In this document: positions 33,402-44,200 of the stretch, piece by piece
How positions within the stretch are numbered: the first letter of the stretch is position 1
Layout of the letters: each line of letters begins with the position of its first letter
Origin: Poteriospumella lacustris
Lineage: Eukaryota; Sar; Chrysophyceae; Chromulinales; Dinobryaceae
DNA: 64,000 nucleotides
NCBI GenBank assembly: GCA_008000375.1
Contig: SMOI01000086.1
Coordinates: forward strand, 19,121 to 83,120
Direction of reading: 5' to 3'
Program-made: the position numbers and the translations under genes
Notes under the pieces: generated by a model
Told to the model about the DNA's origin: nothing
Database searches by the model: none
The model's input: the letters and a program-made list of their open reading frames with translations, nothing else

Positions 33402-36400
33402 CTACGGAGACGACTTCGAAGGGATTTCCATTTCGAGTTGTGCTGGAGTTGACGTCTCTGACTTTGCTCCCATGACGAAGCCCGCCCTTTCAATCGCATA
33501 AAGTACGACCGGAAGGCAAGGAGTTACTACTAACAGTGGACACGCGCGCAGAAAGCCCGCAGTACTTCCAAACGTGTCGAAAAGAAACAACGCATAAAAC
33601 ACACACGCATAGGACAGCATCAACCACATCGTCTGACGCACAAAGTGCGCGTCGCCAACTCCCTCACAAATGGCATTGATCTGCGATACCAGAGATGGCA
33701 ATGGAGAAGGCGCTGCTTGCTTTGTCGCCTTTACCTTCTGGTCGAAGGCAATGCATCGAAGAAGGAAACTACCGATGGACCCACGAAACCCCACCAACAT
33801 GGACACAACCGCACCGACAACGCATACCGCCAGGGGAGGATACACGAGCCCAAAGGTGAGCAACAAACCCAAATATACCATCAACGACCTCAACAGACGA
33901 TGGGGGTCCACACGCTGCTGAACACACTCCGCGGTGGCAGTTGTATGCGCATCTCTCTCTACCACAGCGCCTTCGTCGGCGACTGCATCCCGCCCCTGCA
34001 AAATTGGATTGAGTTGGTGCTCCGTCGTGGAGTGAGGCGACACCGTGAGCGGTAGAAGTAGCTTCGGCAAGATTGGCGATACCGCCCATTGAGCATTCGC
34101 ATTGCGTACGTGCAGGTGCACGTAGAGCGCGCACCACTGCAGCAACGGTGTGCCCACCGTCGACATGACGCACATGTAAACAAACGTCGGCGTGTAGTAA
34201 GTGATGAGACTGGAGCTGCATTGATAGCTGTAGACAAACGGCGGACTGAAACTGGTCTTTTGAGGGTATGGACGGTACGTCAAACACACCACACCGTCCG
34301 CATCCGTACACTGTTGGAGGACATAGACGGACGTCACCGTCGGCGCCAAATTGAAGACATTGTAGAAGCAATACGGAGAGATAACCGCCGCAACGAGACA
34401 GGGAATAGTCAGCGTGTTGAACATAGCAACGCACAACAACGTAAACTGCATCACAGACCTCTCGTGCGCATCCTCTTCGTCGTGAATGCTCGATGCTTCT
34501 GCGACGGTCTCTGATGACTGTGGGTGGAGCCACCGCAACATGCACCTGCGGAACCACAGCAACAGCTTGCCCGAGGTGCTGAAGTTATTCCAGACAAGTT
34601 TGAACAGTGCCAAGGCGATCTGCGAGAGGGCCACCGTCGTACTGTTTTCCCGCAATGCGATCACCACGAAGGCAATGTTGACGCCGACCACGACGATGGT
34701 ATTGACCAGCACAAAGACTGCCAAGGCCGTGCGGTGGTGCCACATGCGCCGGGCAGATGAAGAAGCGGCCGTTGCTGTCTTCCCCGCATCATCATGGGAT
34801 GACATCACGTGTCGACCAAGCACAACGGTTTGCATGAGGTACATCACGAAGGCGGTCAGCAACACAAAGATCGCCAGCTTCAGTCCCGTCGCCACACCGC
34901 CTTCTTGAAACGCCGCACTCGCCGTCCACCCGTATTCCTCCGCATGCGTGCGATAGAAGATACTCAACGTCATGTACAGGGGAAGGCAGAGGCACACGAT
35001 GCAGCCCCCAAGGATGGAACAAATGCGCACTATCTGACGACAGAGATCCAGCACGCGACACAGCGCGGGGACAGCCAATTGCACCTCCGTGTCGCTGTCG
35101 AACAACGTGTACCACAACAACCATACTCTCCAGGTCTCAGATAGCCACTGGAAGAACGCCCAAGACCCGCAGGGCGTTAGGGCATATCTTGCGGCCAAAA
35201 CCACTGTCGCGATGGCCAAACCAATCAAAACGACCCAACCGATGTAAGCCACATTGAGCGCCTGTGAGCCACATGCATAATTGGCGGCGTTGTCGTCGGC
35301 CGGTGGGAGATCGCTGCGGTCCCAATCGCAAGTGAACAGGTTTCCGCGCAACACACTGACGGATGGGGCAACGATGATGGGACGAGGAAGTCGTCCTGAG
35401 ATGCGGTTGTTCTGCAACGAGATCGACGTGTTGTAGACGATGTCGACCGAGCGGTTGTAAGCAATTCGACTCACAGGGTACCGGTTGGCAAACTCGGGAG
35501 ACAACGTGCCTCCAAGACGATTGAAGGAGAGGTCAAGAGATGCCCAGTGTTTGGATTGAATGGCGAGGGGAATACTGCCCGTCAAGCTATTGTGAGAGAG
35601 GGACAAGTCGATCAGACTGTCGGAAATGTTGGAGGCATCCAACCGACCAACGAACCCATTTCCTGACAAATGCAGTGTTTTCAATCGAGGCATCTGAAAG
35701 AGACAAGCGGGGATTGTACCCGTGACGGGAGAGTTGACGATATACGATTTGGAGATGCCCAGGGAAAGCAGCGGAATCTGACACGATGTCGCTGCCCGCA
35801 GTCCATCGAGGGCCAATGTGACCAATTGTTGCGCGGCGCAGACGCTGGCGGGTATAGATCCATGCAAGCAATTGCTCACGGCCGCCACATTTACCAGGGC
35901 TGGCAAGTGGAATAGGTCTGATTGAAGAGTCCCCGTCAATTGGTTGTTGCTCAATTGAATGGTGTTCAGCTGGGTTTGCGAACGGGCATTGAACAGCTGA
36001 CTAATGGGCCCGGTCAATGCGTTATCATTGACAGCAAACACCGTCAACGCTGAGAGTTGAGAGATCCCACTGGGAATGACGCCAGATAGCATGTTGTTGT
36101 TCAACTGGATGAAAGACATCTTGGATAAATGGTTGATGTTCGTTGGTATCGTGCCCGTCAGGAAATTAGTGAACATTCCAAAATCAATGACCGCCGAGCA
36201 GTTCTGCAGGTTGTCTGGGATGGTGCCAATCAACTTGTTGTTGTGTACGCGGATTCCTGCGATGTTTGATAGCTGTCCGATGGTTGTAGGAATCGTGCCA
36301 GTGAGGTGATTGTTGTTTACTCCGAGGCCCACCAAGTTCGCCATGTTGCCAACTTCTGAGGGAATGCTCCCTGAAAACCGGTTGAAGTCGAAATTGAGCT

Positions 36401-36848
36401 GGATCAGATTCGCCAAGTTCCCAATCGTGGGAGGAATTTGACCACTCAAGAAGTTATCATTCAAATAGAGACCCGTCATAAGTCTCAACTTTCCGACAGT
36501 GGACGGCAAACTGCCAGTAAGATGGTTGTATTCGAAGCTCAGTTGATCTAAGAAACTAAAATTTCCAATGGAAGGAGGGATAGAGCCGACTAAATGACAG
36601 AAGTTCAGTGTGATGGAGACGACGTTCTTTCCCACGCAAACAATGCCCTCCCAGGAATCTTCGCAGGGATCACTGCCGGATGAAAAGTCCCACTGTGCAC
36701 CGTTTTCAAACCAGCGCCAATTACTCCCACCTGTTGAAATGTATAAATCTTGCAAGGCTTCGTACTGAGCGGGGGCCAGAGCCGCGAACAAGCATGGTAG
36801 CATGCCCACGACGAAGATAGTCACGTGGTAAAACCAATGGCACCTCAT
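33402..36848 (-). CDS. Secreted LRR domain fused to multi-pass membrane domain
   Basis: Predicted cell-surface protein of 1148 residues, single exon. I start at the ATG at 36848 (MRCHWFYHVTIFVVGMLPCL), which gives a good signal peptide; the open frame extends to a TTG upstream. After a plant-type LRR cap (SDPCEDSWEGIVCV) come about 18 leucine-rich repeats of the type LTGSIPxxIGxLxxLxxLxLxxN, to about residue 530. The C-terminal half has about eight or nine hydrophobic helices (for example VAYIGWVVLIGLAIATVVLA, LAIFVLLTAFVMYLMQTVVL, ALAVFVLVNTIVVVGVNIAF) and no kinase. Base composition is markedly less GC-rich than its neighbours. It could be a sensor or adhesion protein; ligand and signalling output are unknown. 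Confidence 0.75.
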   Translation of the reverse strand: MRCHWFYHVTIFVVGMLPCLFAALAPAQYEALQDLYISTGGSNWRWFENGAQWDFSSGSDPCEDSWEGIVCVGKNVVSITLNFCHLVGSIPPSIGNFSFLDQLSFEYNHLTGSLPSTVGKLRLMTGLYLNDNFLSGQIPPTIGNLANLIQLNFDFNRFSGSIPSEVGNMANLVGLGVNNNHLTGTIPTTIGQLSNIAGIRVHNNKLIGTIPDNLQNCSAVIDFGMFTNFLTGTIPTNINHLSKMSFIQLNNNMLSGVIPSGISQLSALTVFAVNDNALTGPISQLFNARSQTQLNTIQLSNNQLTGTLQSDLFHLPALVNVAAVSNCLHGSIPASVCAAQQLVTLALDGLRAATSCQIPLLSLGISKSYIVNSPVTGTIPACLFQMPRLKTLHLSGNGFVGRLDASNISDSLIDLSLSHNSLTGSIPLAIQSKHWASLDLSFNRLGGTLSPEFANRYPVSRIAYNRSVDIVYNTSISLQNNRISGRLPRPIIVAPSVSVLRGNLFTCDWDRSDLPPADDNAANYACGSQALNVAYIGWVVLIGLAIATVVLAARYALTPCGSWAFFQWLSETWRVWLLWYTLFDSDTEVQLAVPALCRVLDLCRQIVRICSILGGCIVCLCLPLYMTLSIFYRTHAEEYGWTASAAFQEGGVATGLKLAIFVLLTAFVMYLMQTVVLGRHVMSSHDDAGKTATAASSSARRMWHHRTALAVFVLVNTIVVVGVNIAFVVIALRENSTTVALSQIALALFKLVWNNFSTSGKLLLWFRRCMLRWLHPQSSETVAEASSIHDEEDAHERSVMQFTLLCVAMFNTLTIPCLVAAVISPYCFYNVFNLAPTVTSVYVLQQCTDADGVVCLTYRPYPQKTSFSPPFVYSYQCSSSLITYYTPTFVYMCVMSTVGTPLLQWCALYVHLHVRNANAQWAVSPILPKLLLPLTVSPHSTTEHQLNPILQGRDAVADEGAVVERDAHTTATAECVQQRVDPHRLLRSLMVYLGLLLTFGLVYPPLAVCVVGAVVSMLVGFRGSIGSFLLRCIAFDQKVKATKQAAPSPLPSLVSQINAICEGVGDAHFVRQTMWLMLSYACVFYALFLFDTFGSTAGFLRACPLLVVTPCLPVVLYAIERAGFVMGAKSETSTPAQLEMEIPSKSSP

Positions 36849-37727
36849 TTTGATATGACCTAACTCGTGGCTCACCAATATTCCAAGCTATCTATACGGC
36901 CGAAATTAATCAACACAAATGAAAACATTTGTGCAGAAAGTCAAGGCCGCAAGAGGATACGGAAATGGGAGTAAGCCATAAGGGGAAATTGGGATAAGTG
37001 GATACGGACATGGGGATAACCAAGGATGATGACGATCATCATCATCATCATCATCATCATCCCGCATTTGGGTTTGGGGTTTGGGGTTGGGTTTGTTTGG
37101 GGAAAGAGAAGGCTGGACACGATGACGATGAGACCGCCGTCGCGCCGTGGCTCTGCGGTGTCGCGCTTGTACGACGATGAACAGAGATACGAATATGCGA
37201 ATATGGACAGTGACACCCTCTCATTTTTAGGACGTGGACGATTTTGGCGAAAAAGCGTCCTAAGGCCTAAACATCGAAACGTCCCAAACACAGAAAAAAG
37301 CTTACTTACGAAAAAACCCTCATTTAAGCGATCTTTTTGATCTCTAACGCACCGTAATATGATGCTTATATGTGTCATAAGAATATTTCGACACTGTTCC
37401 GACAATGTGTTTAGCTTGAAAACGGGGATAGTCGGATGCTGCTTAGGTCAACCTCATTTTCGTAAATCCGATGGAAAACCATCAATTACTTTAGAAAACG
37501 TTGGAAAAACAATCCAATAAGTATAATATGGGTACTTCCGTTAACGTTAATGAAAATTGCATTTTTCTACGAGAATTCTCGAGATTTATGGCGGCAATAT
37601 GGGTGAATTTATCGGTTTCAAACTTTTTTCGTACGCCAGAGCTTTCGTTACACTCAGCAGAAACGCGAACTTCACATTTCATTCGATTCATCACATGATA
37701 TGCAATCGGTTTCAATAATTTTCCGGG
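36849..37727. other. AT-rich intergenic region with (ATC)n microsatellite
   Basis: About 880 bp. An ATC/CAT microsatellite lies at about 37033-37060, followed by a GGTTTGGG-type repeat (about 37068-37100). Small open frames show no similarity I know of. It includes the promoter of the LRR gene by position. Confidence 0.5.
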
Positions 37728-38390
37728 TTACACACTGGTAAGGCGATAGAAGAGAGTGCGTAAAGATGACGAAAGAGGCGAGACCGAGGACGGCTGCTGC
37801 TCAACACGCTGGAAGAGCATCCCCAAGACTGCGTTGGCCGCTGTCGGTCGCTCAACGAAGCACCGCGACTGCAGCTGGAACGCCGTGTCTCCTTCGTCCT
37901 GTTCCAACGAGCGAACGTCGCGAGTGAGAGCCTGTCGCCGAGGCTGACGCTCGTCGATACTCAGGCCGTGGTTAGCACAGGGAGCAGCGCACGCAGATTG
38001 GCGACATGCGATGTGGACGACCGCAGCAGCGCGGCCAGCTGCTTCTTCTGTCGTCGCAGCCGAGCTCGAAGCCCAGCAGCCAGCCGTCGCCGCGTCCATC
38101 GGCGCAGCCGTCGGGGCAGCCGTCGACACAGCCGTCCGGTCAGCCCAGCGCGCAGCCCAGTCGCCATCCGAGCGGTCAGCCGAGTGGTCAGCCGAGTGGT
38201 CAGCCGAGTGGTCAGCCATCGTCGACGCTACAAAGCCGGTCAACGCCAACAATCCGTTCAGCCATCGCCAAAGCACTCGCGGGGTCGTTGAGTGGCCGAG
38301 ACCATCGCCATCGCCGCAGTGATCGTGTGTCACTACGGCCCCTTCAGAGTGGTGGCGGAGGAGGATACGACGTCGTCGTGACCGTGACAT
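37728..38390 (-). CDS. Doubtful ORF with ADHS repeats
   Basis: A 220-codon open frame whose 5' end overlaps the 3' end of the coiled-coil gene by 47 bp. The first third is Ser/Arg-rich, then a perfect (ADHS) tandem repeat, then Ala/Thr-rich; the last 75 codons (LSIDERQPRRQAL to LFYRLTSV) have more natural composition. Those 75 codons could be the end of a real gene whose upstream exons I cannot place. The ADHS part is the antisense of the PSxQPS repeat and may not be coding in this frame. Confidence 0.2.
   Translation of the reverse strand: MSRSRRRRILLRHHSEGAVVTHDHCGDGDGLGHSTTPRVLWRWLNGLLALTGFVASTMADHSADHSADHSADRSDGDWAARWADRTAVSTAAPTAAPMDAATAGCWASSSAATTEEAAGRAAAVVHIACRQSACAAPCANHGLSIDERQPRRQALTRDVRSLEQDEGDTAFQLQSRCFVERPTAANAVLGMLFQRVEQQPSSVSPLSSSLRTLFYRLTSV
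38040..38225 (+). repeat. PSxQPS-type tandem repeat
   Basis: On the plus strand the sequence reads SSQPSSKPSSQPSPRPS and then four copies of PSGQ (unit CAGCCGAGTGGT, about 38176-38222). Such Pro-Ser-x-Gln repeats are well known in stramenopile surface proteins. The plus frame has an ATG at 38006 and stays open into the coiled-coil gene's antisense, but no clear gene context is present. Confidence 0.6.
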
Positions 38391-39540
38391 GCGTCCCAGA
38401 GGCGCTCAGCGGGGTGATCTGGCGCGCGTACTCTCGCCGGGCCACCTCGAGCGTGCTCTCCAGTCGGTGGAGCTCCAGGTCCTTGCCCTGCATCTCGCGC
38501 TCCAACTGCAGCACCGCCCGCGACAGAGACAGCGTCCGGTCCTTCTCCTCTTGCAGCTCTCGTTGCACCTTCAGCAGCGCTCGATTTTGCTCCTCCAGCT
38601 CGATCGTCCTGCGCCGACACTGCTCGACGGTCTCCTCCAAACTTTTGTTGCGCTGCGTCACGTGCGTCAAGTCGCGGAAGAGCGCCTCGGACGAGTGCCG
38701 GTACCGCTGCTTGTCGTCGAGGAGCTGCACCACGTTGTTCAAGCGGTCGGTGAGCACGCGGACTTCGCCGTTGCGGACGAGGAGGTCCTGCTTCGCGCGG
38801 TCTCGTTCGCGCAGCGCGTCGTCCAGCAGAACGCGGATCGTCATGATCGCCTCGCTGTACGCCCGCTCGGACAGCTCGTTCATTTCGAACTGGTCGTAGT
38901 CGTCACGTACGTATCGCTCGGCACGAAGCTCGCGCAGAGCCGTCCGGTCGTAGAGCTGCAGGTATTTCTCCGGCACGAGAACGTTCGCGTTCGGCAGCGA
39001 CTCCACGAGGCGCAGTCGAAAGACGCTCTTCGAGGACGCGCGGCTGCCAGCGACCATGCCCATCTCTCTTCCGCTGAAGCTGAGGTGCCTGTTGGCATTG
39101 GCAGAGCTGGACAGCTCGTGGATGGACATCTGCGGAGAGAACGGCGAGAAATCGTCGGGCGACGCCTCTGCCCCGCCCGGTGCCGGCGTCGACGCCTTCT
39201 TCGCGCTTCTGGTCGGTGAACCTGTCGAGCCACGTGAAGCTGCAGCTGGCTGAGACGAGTCACAAACCGTGAACTCAAAGGTTGGGTAGCCGGGCAAGGT
39301 GTAGGACGAGATCTTGCCGGTCGGGAGGAACTCCTTGCTGCGCGATCGGCTTTGGACACTCACCACCGTCTTTCCGTCCCAATGCAACACCCACGAGTCG
39401 CCTATTTGACGCAAGGTGGCATCCGGATTGGCGGTGTTGATGAGAATGGTTCCAGTGGACCGTTTGCGTCCAGAGTAGGAGCCCCCTAAGAAATCGTACT
39501 TCGGGTCGCTGGAGGTCACGTGTATCTCCAGCCCCGCCAT
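38344..39540 (-). CDS. Coiled-coil protein of unknown function
   Basis: 398 residues, single exon, ATG at 39540. Residues 1-95 (MAGLEIHVTSSDPKYDFLGG, WVLHWDGKTVVSV, GYPTFEFTVCD) look like a small beta-rich globular domain. A Ser/Pro-rich linker follows, then about 170 residues of continuous coiled coil (from about 205, ALRELRAERYVRDD, to about 375) with heptads of Leu and Glu/Arg. The C-terminus is THVTVTTTSYPPPPPL. A cytoskeletal or scaffold role is only a guess from the coil. Divergent from the gene at 39883. Confidence 0.65.
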   Translation of the reverse strand: MAGLEIHVTSSDPKYDFLGGSYSGRKRSTGTILINTANPDATLRQIGDSWVLHWDGKTVVSVQSRSRSKEFLPTGKISSYTLPGYPTFEFTVCDSSQPAAASRGSTGSPTRSAKKASTPAPGGAEASPDDFSPFSPQMSIHELSSSANANRHLSFSGREMGMVAGSRASSKSVFRLRLVESLPNANVLVPEKYLQLYDRTALRELRAERYVRDDYDQFEMNELSERAYSEAIMTIRVLLDDALRERDRAKQDLLVRNGEVRVLTDRLNNVVQLLDDKQRYRHSSEALFRDLTHVTQRNKSLEETVEQCRRRTIELEEQNRALLKVQRELQEEKDRTLSLSRAVLQLEREMQGKDLELHRLESTLEVARREYARQITPLSASGTHVTVTTTSYPPPPPL

Positions 39541-39882
39541 GTTCTCCGACGTTCCGCAAGTCCTTCACAGAAGACAGCCAAAGGGATACCGTGTGTTAAG
39601 TTGTGGCTCTATCCCATATCCACCTGTATCTGACTGGTAACTGGCAACGTTACCGTCGTCGGTCGTCGACCAGCGGCGCCGCCGTCGTCGCTGCCAAAAG
39701 TTGAAACGCCTCTTCGGTGACCGTTACGCCCAACGCCGCCGGCCGCCGGTCGCGGTTTGCGCAAAAAAGCGGCCAGTTCTATCGCCAAACTTTGACGAGC
39801 TGTGAACTGCCAACGTGCACAATCGATTGCATCGTCCCGCTTCTAAGTTCCCCGTAGTCATACCCGACAAGAATACCCTGCA
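39541..39882. promoter_or_regulatory. Divergent promoter region
   Basis: 342 bp between the coiled-coil gene (minus) and the 124-residue gene (plus). No distinct motif found; the promoter role is inferred from the head-to-head arrangement. Confidence 0.35.
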
Positions 39883-40257
39883 ATGTCTGGTGTTCGATCC
39901 GCGACTGGCCTGGTGTGCAGCCACGGCTCGCACATGGATGAAAAGATTCCGCGTCCCAAGATGCCCAAGACGGCCTTGCCTCCTGAGCTTCGACGAAAAA
40001 TGGGCCTCCAGCCCAGAAGAGAGGAGTCCGAAAGCACGTACGATATTTACAAGCCCGGATCGGGTGTCTTGGCTCCTGTGGGTTCGGGCAAGGACGGAAG
40101 CTACTTGAAGATGAAGAGCAGCATCCCCATGTCGCATCGCGCCAGCGCTTTCGCTCGAATGTCCGGGCAATCTCAGGGTGGCCGAGCGTATATTCCTCGC
40201 GCCCGTCTGCTGGTTGGCCAAGAAGTCATCGGCGCCAAGGCTATTCACAAGGAGTAG
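39883..40257 (+). CDS. Small basic protein of unknown function
   Basis: 124 residues, single exon. Basic and proline-containing, with blocks such as KIPRPKMPKTALPPELRRKM, YDIYKPGSGVLAPVGSGKDG and GRAYIPRARLLVGQEVIG. No signal peptide or membrane segment. A downstream ATG (MDEKIPRPK, 18 codons in) is an alternative start. Codon use matches the neighbouring real genes and no overlapping gene competes, so I take it as genuine. I do not recognise a family. Confidence 0.5.
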   Translation: MSGVRSATGLVCSHGSHMDEKIPRPKMPKTALPPELRRKMGLQPRREESESTYDIYKPGSGVLAPVGSGKDGSYLKMKSSIPMSHRASAFARMSGQSQGGRAYIPRARLLVGQEVIGAKAIHKE

Positions 40258-40816
40258 GCAGGTGCTTGAAGTGTATTCCTGCACCCGCCTCCGTGATACA
40301 GCTTGCGACATCAGTCTCCATCACTCGATCTTCCTACTGTACATGCTCTACTCTTCTAAACACTCAAGTATTACCCCCAACAGCCATCCGCGGGACTCGC
40401 TCTGTGTTGCTCGTTCACCGTGGTCTCCCTGAACACTGACCGTGCATCGTTCACAACCCTATAGCTTGACTTAAATAGCTACCCACCTGGCGTGAAACAG
40501 ACGGCGGCGAAAGGATGCCGATGGGGGGGGGCGCGTACGAAGATACGAAGACGCGTCTCCACAGCGACCGCAACGGGCGTTGGACAAGTCGAAATCCCGA
40601 CTTTTACGTGGGAAACTTTCGGGTCCACGGCCTTCTCTAGCCGTTTCGGGTTTCGCGGTGACCGTTTCCCGCCGCCCGCCGAGGCGGCGGCGGTGAGAAG
40701 TTTCGCGATAAAAGTCGGCGGCGAAGAATGCCACTTTGCAAACGCACTCCATCCGTGACCACCACTGCTATCTGCAATCTGACGTCGAAGGCGACATTGG
40801 ATCCACTGTAGAAGTC
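40258..40816. other. Intergenic region
   Basis: About 560 bp between two small same-strand genes. It contains a G run (40525-40532) and GC-rich sequence, and no supported gene. Confidence 0.4.
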
Positions 40817-41164
40817 ATGGCAGCCAACGCAGAGAAGAAGGAAGTGAACCCCTTGGCCCTGGCCAAGAACTGGGAGGACCGCATCAAGTCGGAGACCGAC
40901 TCTGTACACGCTTGGAACGAGGCTTGGGGAGGACTGTTCAATCAAGGAATTCCCCATGAGTATGAGGAGCGCAAAAAGCACCTCGAGAAGCAGTTGGCCG
41001 AGACCCCCAACATCCACGCGCTGCCGAAGTACGGCCTCGGCCAGCCCTTCAAGGAGCTCGGCGCTCGCGATTTCAAGCGAAAGAAGATGTTCTACGAAGA
41101 CCCTCTGGCCTGGGAAGAGCCCTCAGAAGTAGCCAAGCGCGTGGCGCAGACCCAGCGCAAGTAG
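40817..41164 (+). CDS. Small charged protein of unknown function
   Basis: 115 residues from the ATG at 40817 (MAANAEKKEVNPLALAKNWE); an in-frame ATG at 40736 adds 27 residues of poorer composition. The sequence is rich in Glu, Lys, Trp and aromatic residues (WEDRIKSETDSVHAWNEAWG, IPHEYEERKKHLEKQL, FKRKKMFYEDPLAWEEP). It looks like a compact helical protein or subunit of a larger complex. No membrane segment. Family not recognised. Confidence 0.55.
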   Translation: MAANAEKKEVNPLALAKNWEDRIKSETDSVHAWNEAWGGLFNQGIPHEYEERKKHLEKQLAETPNIHALPKYGLGQPFKELGARDFKRKKMFYEDPLAWEEPSEVAKRVAQTQRK

Positions 41165-41298
41165 CGCCGCCTGTAGCGCCGCCTGTATATACTCCACCTC
41201 ACTTAATTGATTACAACGCGCTGTGCCCACGCACCGCGCCCGACACAGCAATGGCTTTGAGGACGCAGACTCACCGGGGCACAGCCGTCGCCGAGCGC

Positions 41299-44200
41299 CT
41301 AGTCGAAGGCCGCGAAGGGGTCGTCCTCGCCGCCGGTCGCCGCCGGTTGGCTCGACGACGGCGACGCGGGCGACGCGAAAAACGGATCGTCGGCCGCGGC
41401 CGCCGGCGACGCAGCCATCGCGGGCAGCGCCGACGCGAAGGGGTCGGAGGCGGCGCCCATCGACGCGGCGAAGTCATCGGCAGCCGCCGCGCCGCTGCCG
41501 CCCGCGTCGAAGGCGTCGAAGTCGTCGAAGCCGTCGGCGCCGTCGGCGCCGGCGGGCGACGTCGCGGCGGCCGCGCCGCCGAAAGGGTCGTCGAAACCGT
41601 CGGCTGTTGCGACGGCGGGCGACGCGTCGCTGGCGGCGAAGGCGGCGCCGAAGTCGACGTCGGCGTCGACCGCAGCCGTCGACGAGGCGGCGAACGGGTC
41701 GCCCTCAGCGGCAGCGACAGCGGCGGCGCCTCCGAACGGGTCGCCCTCAGCGGCAGCGTCAGCGGCGGCGCCTCCGAACGGGTCGGCCTCAGCGGCAGCG
41801 GCGGCGCCTCCGAACGGGTCGCCCTCAGCGGCGGAAGCGGCGCCTCCGAACGGGTCGGCCTCAGCGGCAGCGGCGGCGCCTCCGAACGGGTCGGCCTCAG
41901 CGGCGGCGGCGGCGCCTCCGAACGGGTCGCCCTCAGCGGCAGCGGCGGCGCCTCCGAACGGGTCGCCCTCAGCGGCGGCGGCAGAAGCGGCGCCTCCGAA
42001 CGGGTCGCCCTCAGCGACAGCGGCGGCGCCTCCGAACGGGTCGCCCTCAGCGGCGGCGGCAGAAGCGGCGCCTCCGAACGGGTCGGCCTCAGCGTCAGCG
42101 GCGGCGCCTCCGAACGGGTCGCCCTCAGCGGCAGCGTCAGCGGCGGCGCCTCCGAATGGGTCGGCGTTGGGAGCGTTGGCGGCGGCGGCGGCGTTGTTGT
42201 CGTCGGCGAAGTCGGCGAAGGGGTCGCCCTCCTCCGTCGCTTCGGCGGCGGTCGGTGCGGCGCTGCCGAAGGCGTCGCTGCCGCCGAAGGGGTCCGCGTC
42301 GCTGGCGCCGGCGCCGCTGGCGAAGGGGTCGACGTCGTCAGCGGTGGCGGCGGCGGGCGGCGCGGCGGTCAGCGGGTTGTCGAAGGCGAAGGCCGCCGCG
42401 TCGAGCGTCGTCGGTGTCGCGGCCGCGGCGCCGTCGTCGCCGAGCGTCGCGTAGCCGAAGGCGGCGTCATCGGCCGCTCCGGGCGCCGTGGCGTCGTCGT
42501 CGGGGTAGGCGGCGTCGAAGCCGAACGACGCCTCCTGCGCCTCGGCGGCGTCGCCGTCGCCTTCGTCGTCGCTGTGGCCGGCGGCGGTCAGCGGCTGCGA
42601 CGCGTCGGTCGCCAGCGGCGCCGCGGCGGCCAGCGACGCCTGCAGCTCGCGCAGGAGGCGCTGCTTGTCGGCCTCGAGCTGCGCCACGCGCTGCGCCTGC
42701 GCGCGCTGCTGCTCCTGCAGCCGCTGCAGCGCGGCCGCTTCGCGCGCGAGGCGCTCGGCCCACCGCGCCTCCTGCGACCGCAGCGCCGTCTGGGCGCGCT
42801 GCTGCTGCTGCGCGCGCTGCGCCGCGAGGCCGCGCTGCAGCGTCGCGAGGAAGTGCACGTCGCTCTGCAGCGCCGGCAGCCGCGCGGCCGCCGCGTCCAC
42901 CGTCGCCTGCGCGCCGAGCGTCTGGCGCTGCGCCGCGACGAACGCGTCGGTCGGCGCGGCGCCGCCGCTGTCGCCGTCGCCGTCGCCGGCCTCGTCGGCG
43001 CCCAGCTGCGCGACGAGCGTCTGCACGTCGCGCTGCAGCTGCGCGCGCTGCGCTTCGGCGTCGCGCAGCTGCGCGAGCGTCGCCTCGCGACGGCCGCCGG
43101 CGTCGGTCGCCTGCTGCCGCAGCGCGGCGAGGTCGCCGACGAGGCGCGCGACGTCGGCGAGACAGGCGGCCAGCTTCTGCTCCGCCTCCTGCGTCGACTG
43201 CTGCGCGTGCGCGACGGTGGCCTCGAGGGCGATCTTCTCGGCCAGCAGCTTCGTCTTGATCGTCTGCAGCGTCGAGTACGACGCGTCCGCCACCGACAGC
43301 GCCTGCTCCTGCACCGCCAGCGCCCGCTTCGCCGCGCCGCGCACCTGTTCCACCGCCGCGACCACTTCGAAGTCGGCGGCCGGCACCGCGGCGGCGGCCG
43401 ACGACGACGGCGCGGCGACGAGCGCCGCAGGGAGAGGCGCCAGCGCCGGGGCCGGGGCCAGCGCCGGGGCGACGGTGAAGTCGAGTGCGGCGCCGACGGG
43501 CGCGGGCAGCGGCGCGACGAGCGGCGGCAGCGGCACTCCGGCGGCGGCGAAGGGGTCGGCGGAGGGCGCGTGGACCTCGTCGAAGGCGTCGAAGCCGCTG
43601 GCCGTCGGCGCGGCGGCGGCGCCGCTGTCGAGCGCCGCGTGCGCGTCGACGGGCGGAAACGAGTCGAAGGCGTCCGCCACCGACGCGGCGGCGACGGGCG
43701 TCGGTGGGAACGGCGCCGAGGCCGCAGCGGGCGGCGCGACGGCCGGCGCGACGACCGCTGGCGGAGCGAAGGGGGGGGTGCACCGGGCGCGCCGACGGGG
43801 CCGACGGGCCGACGGGGCCGACGGGGCCGACGGGGCCGACGGGCCGACGGAACCGACGGGGCCGACCGGCGGCACGGCGGGCGCGTTGACGAGGAAATGG
43901 TGCAGCGCGGGCGGCAGGCCCGGTGGCATCGCGTGGTTGCGCTTCCTGTGCGAGCGACGGACGACAGACGACAACGGGTCAGTGGCGGTGCGGGCGGCGA
44001 GGAGGGCGGCGGGGGCGGGGGCACTCACGTGACGCAGACGATGATGTGGAAGGCGGCGCAGAACTCCTTCGAGGACAGCTGCCCGTCCTTGTCCTCATCG
44101 GCGATCGCGAAGACCACCTCGACGCGGGCCATGTCGAGACCGGACTTCTGGAAGATCGGCAGCGCCTCGTCGCGCGACAGGAAACCGTCATGGTCGAGGT

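Noticed and set aside
41690-42170. Regular repeats as a possible CRISPR array
   Set aside because: Units are coding, in frame, with no unique spacers, in a eukaryotic gene.
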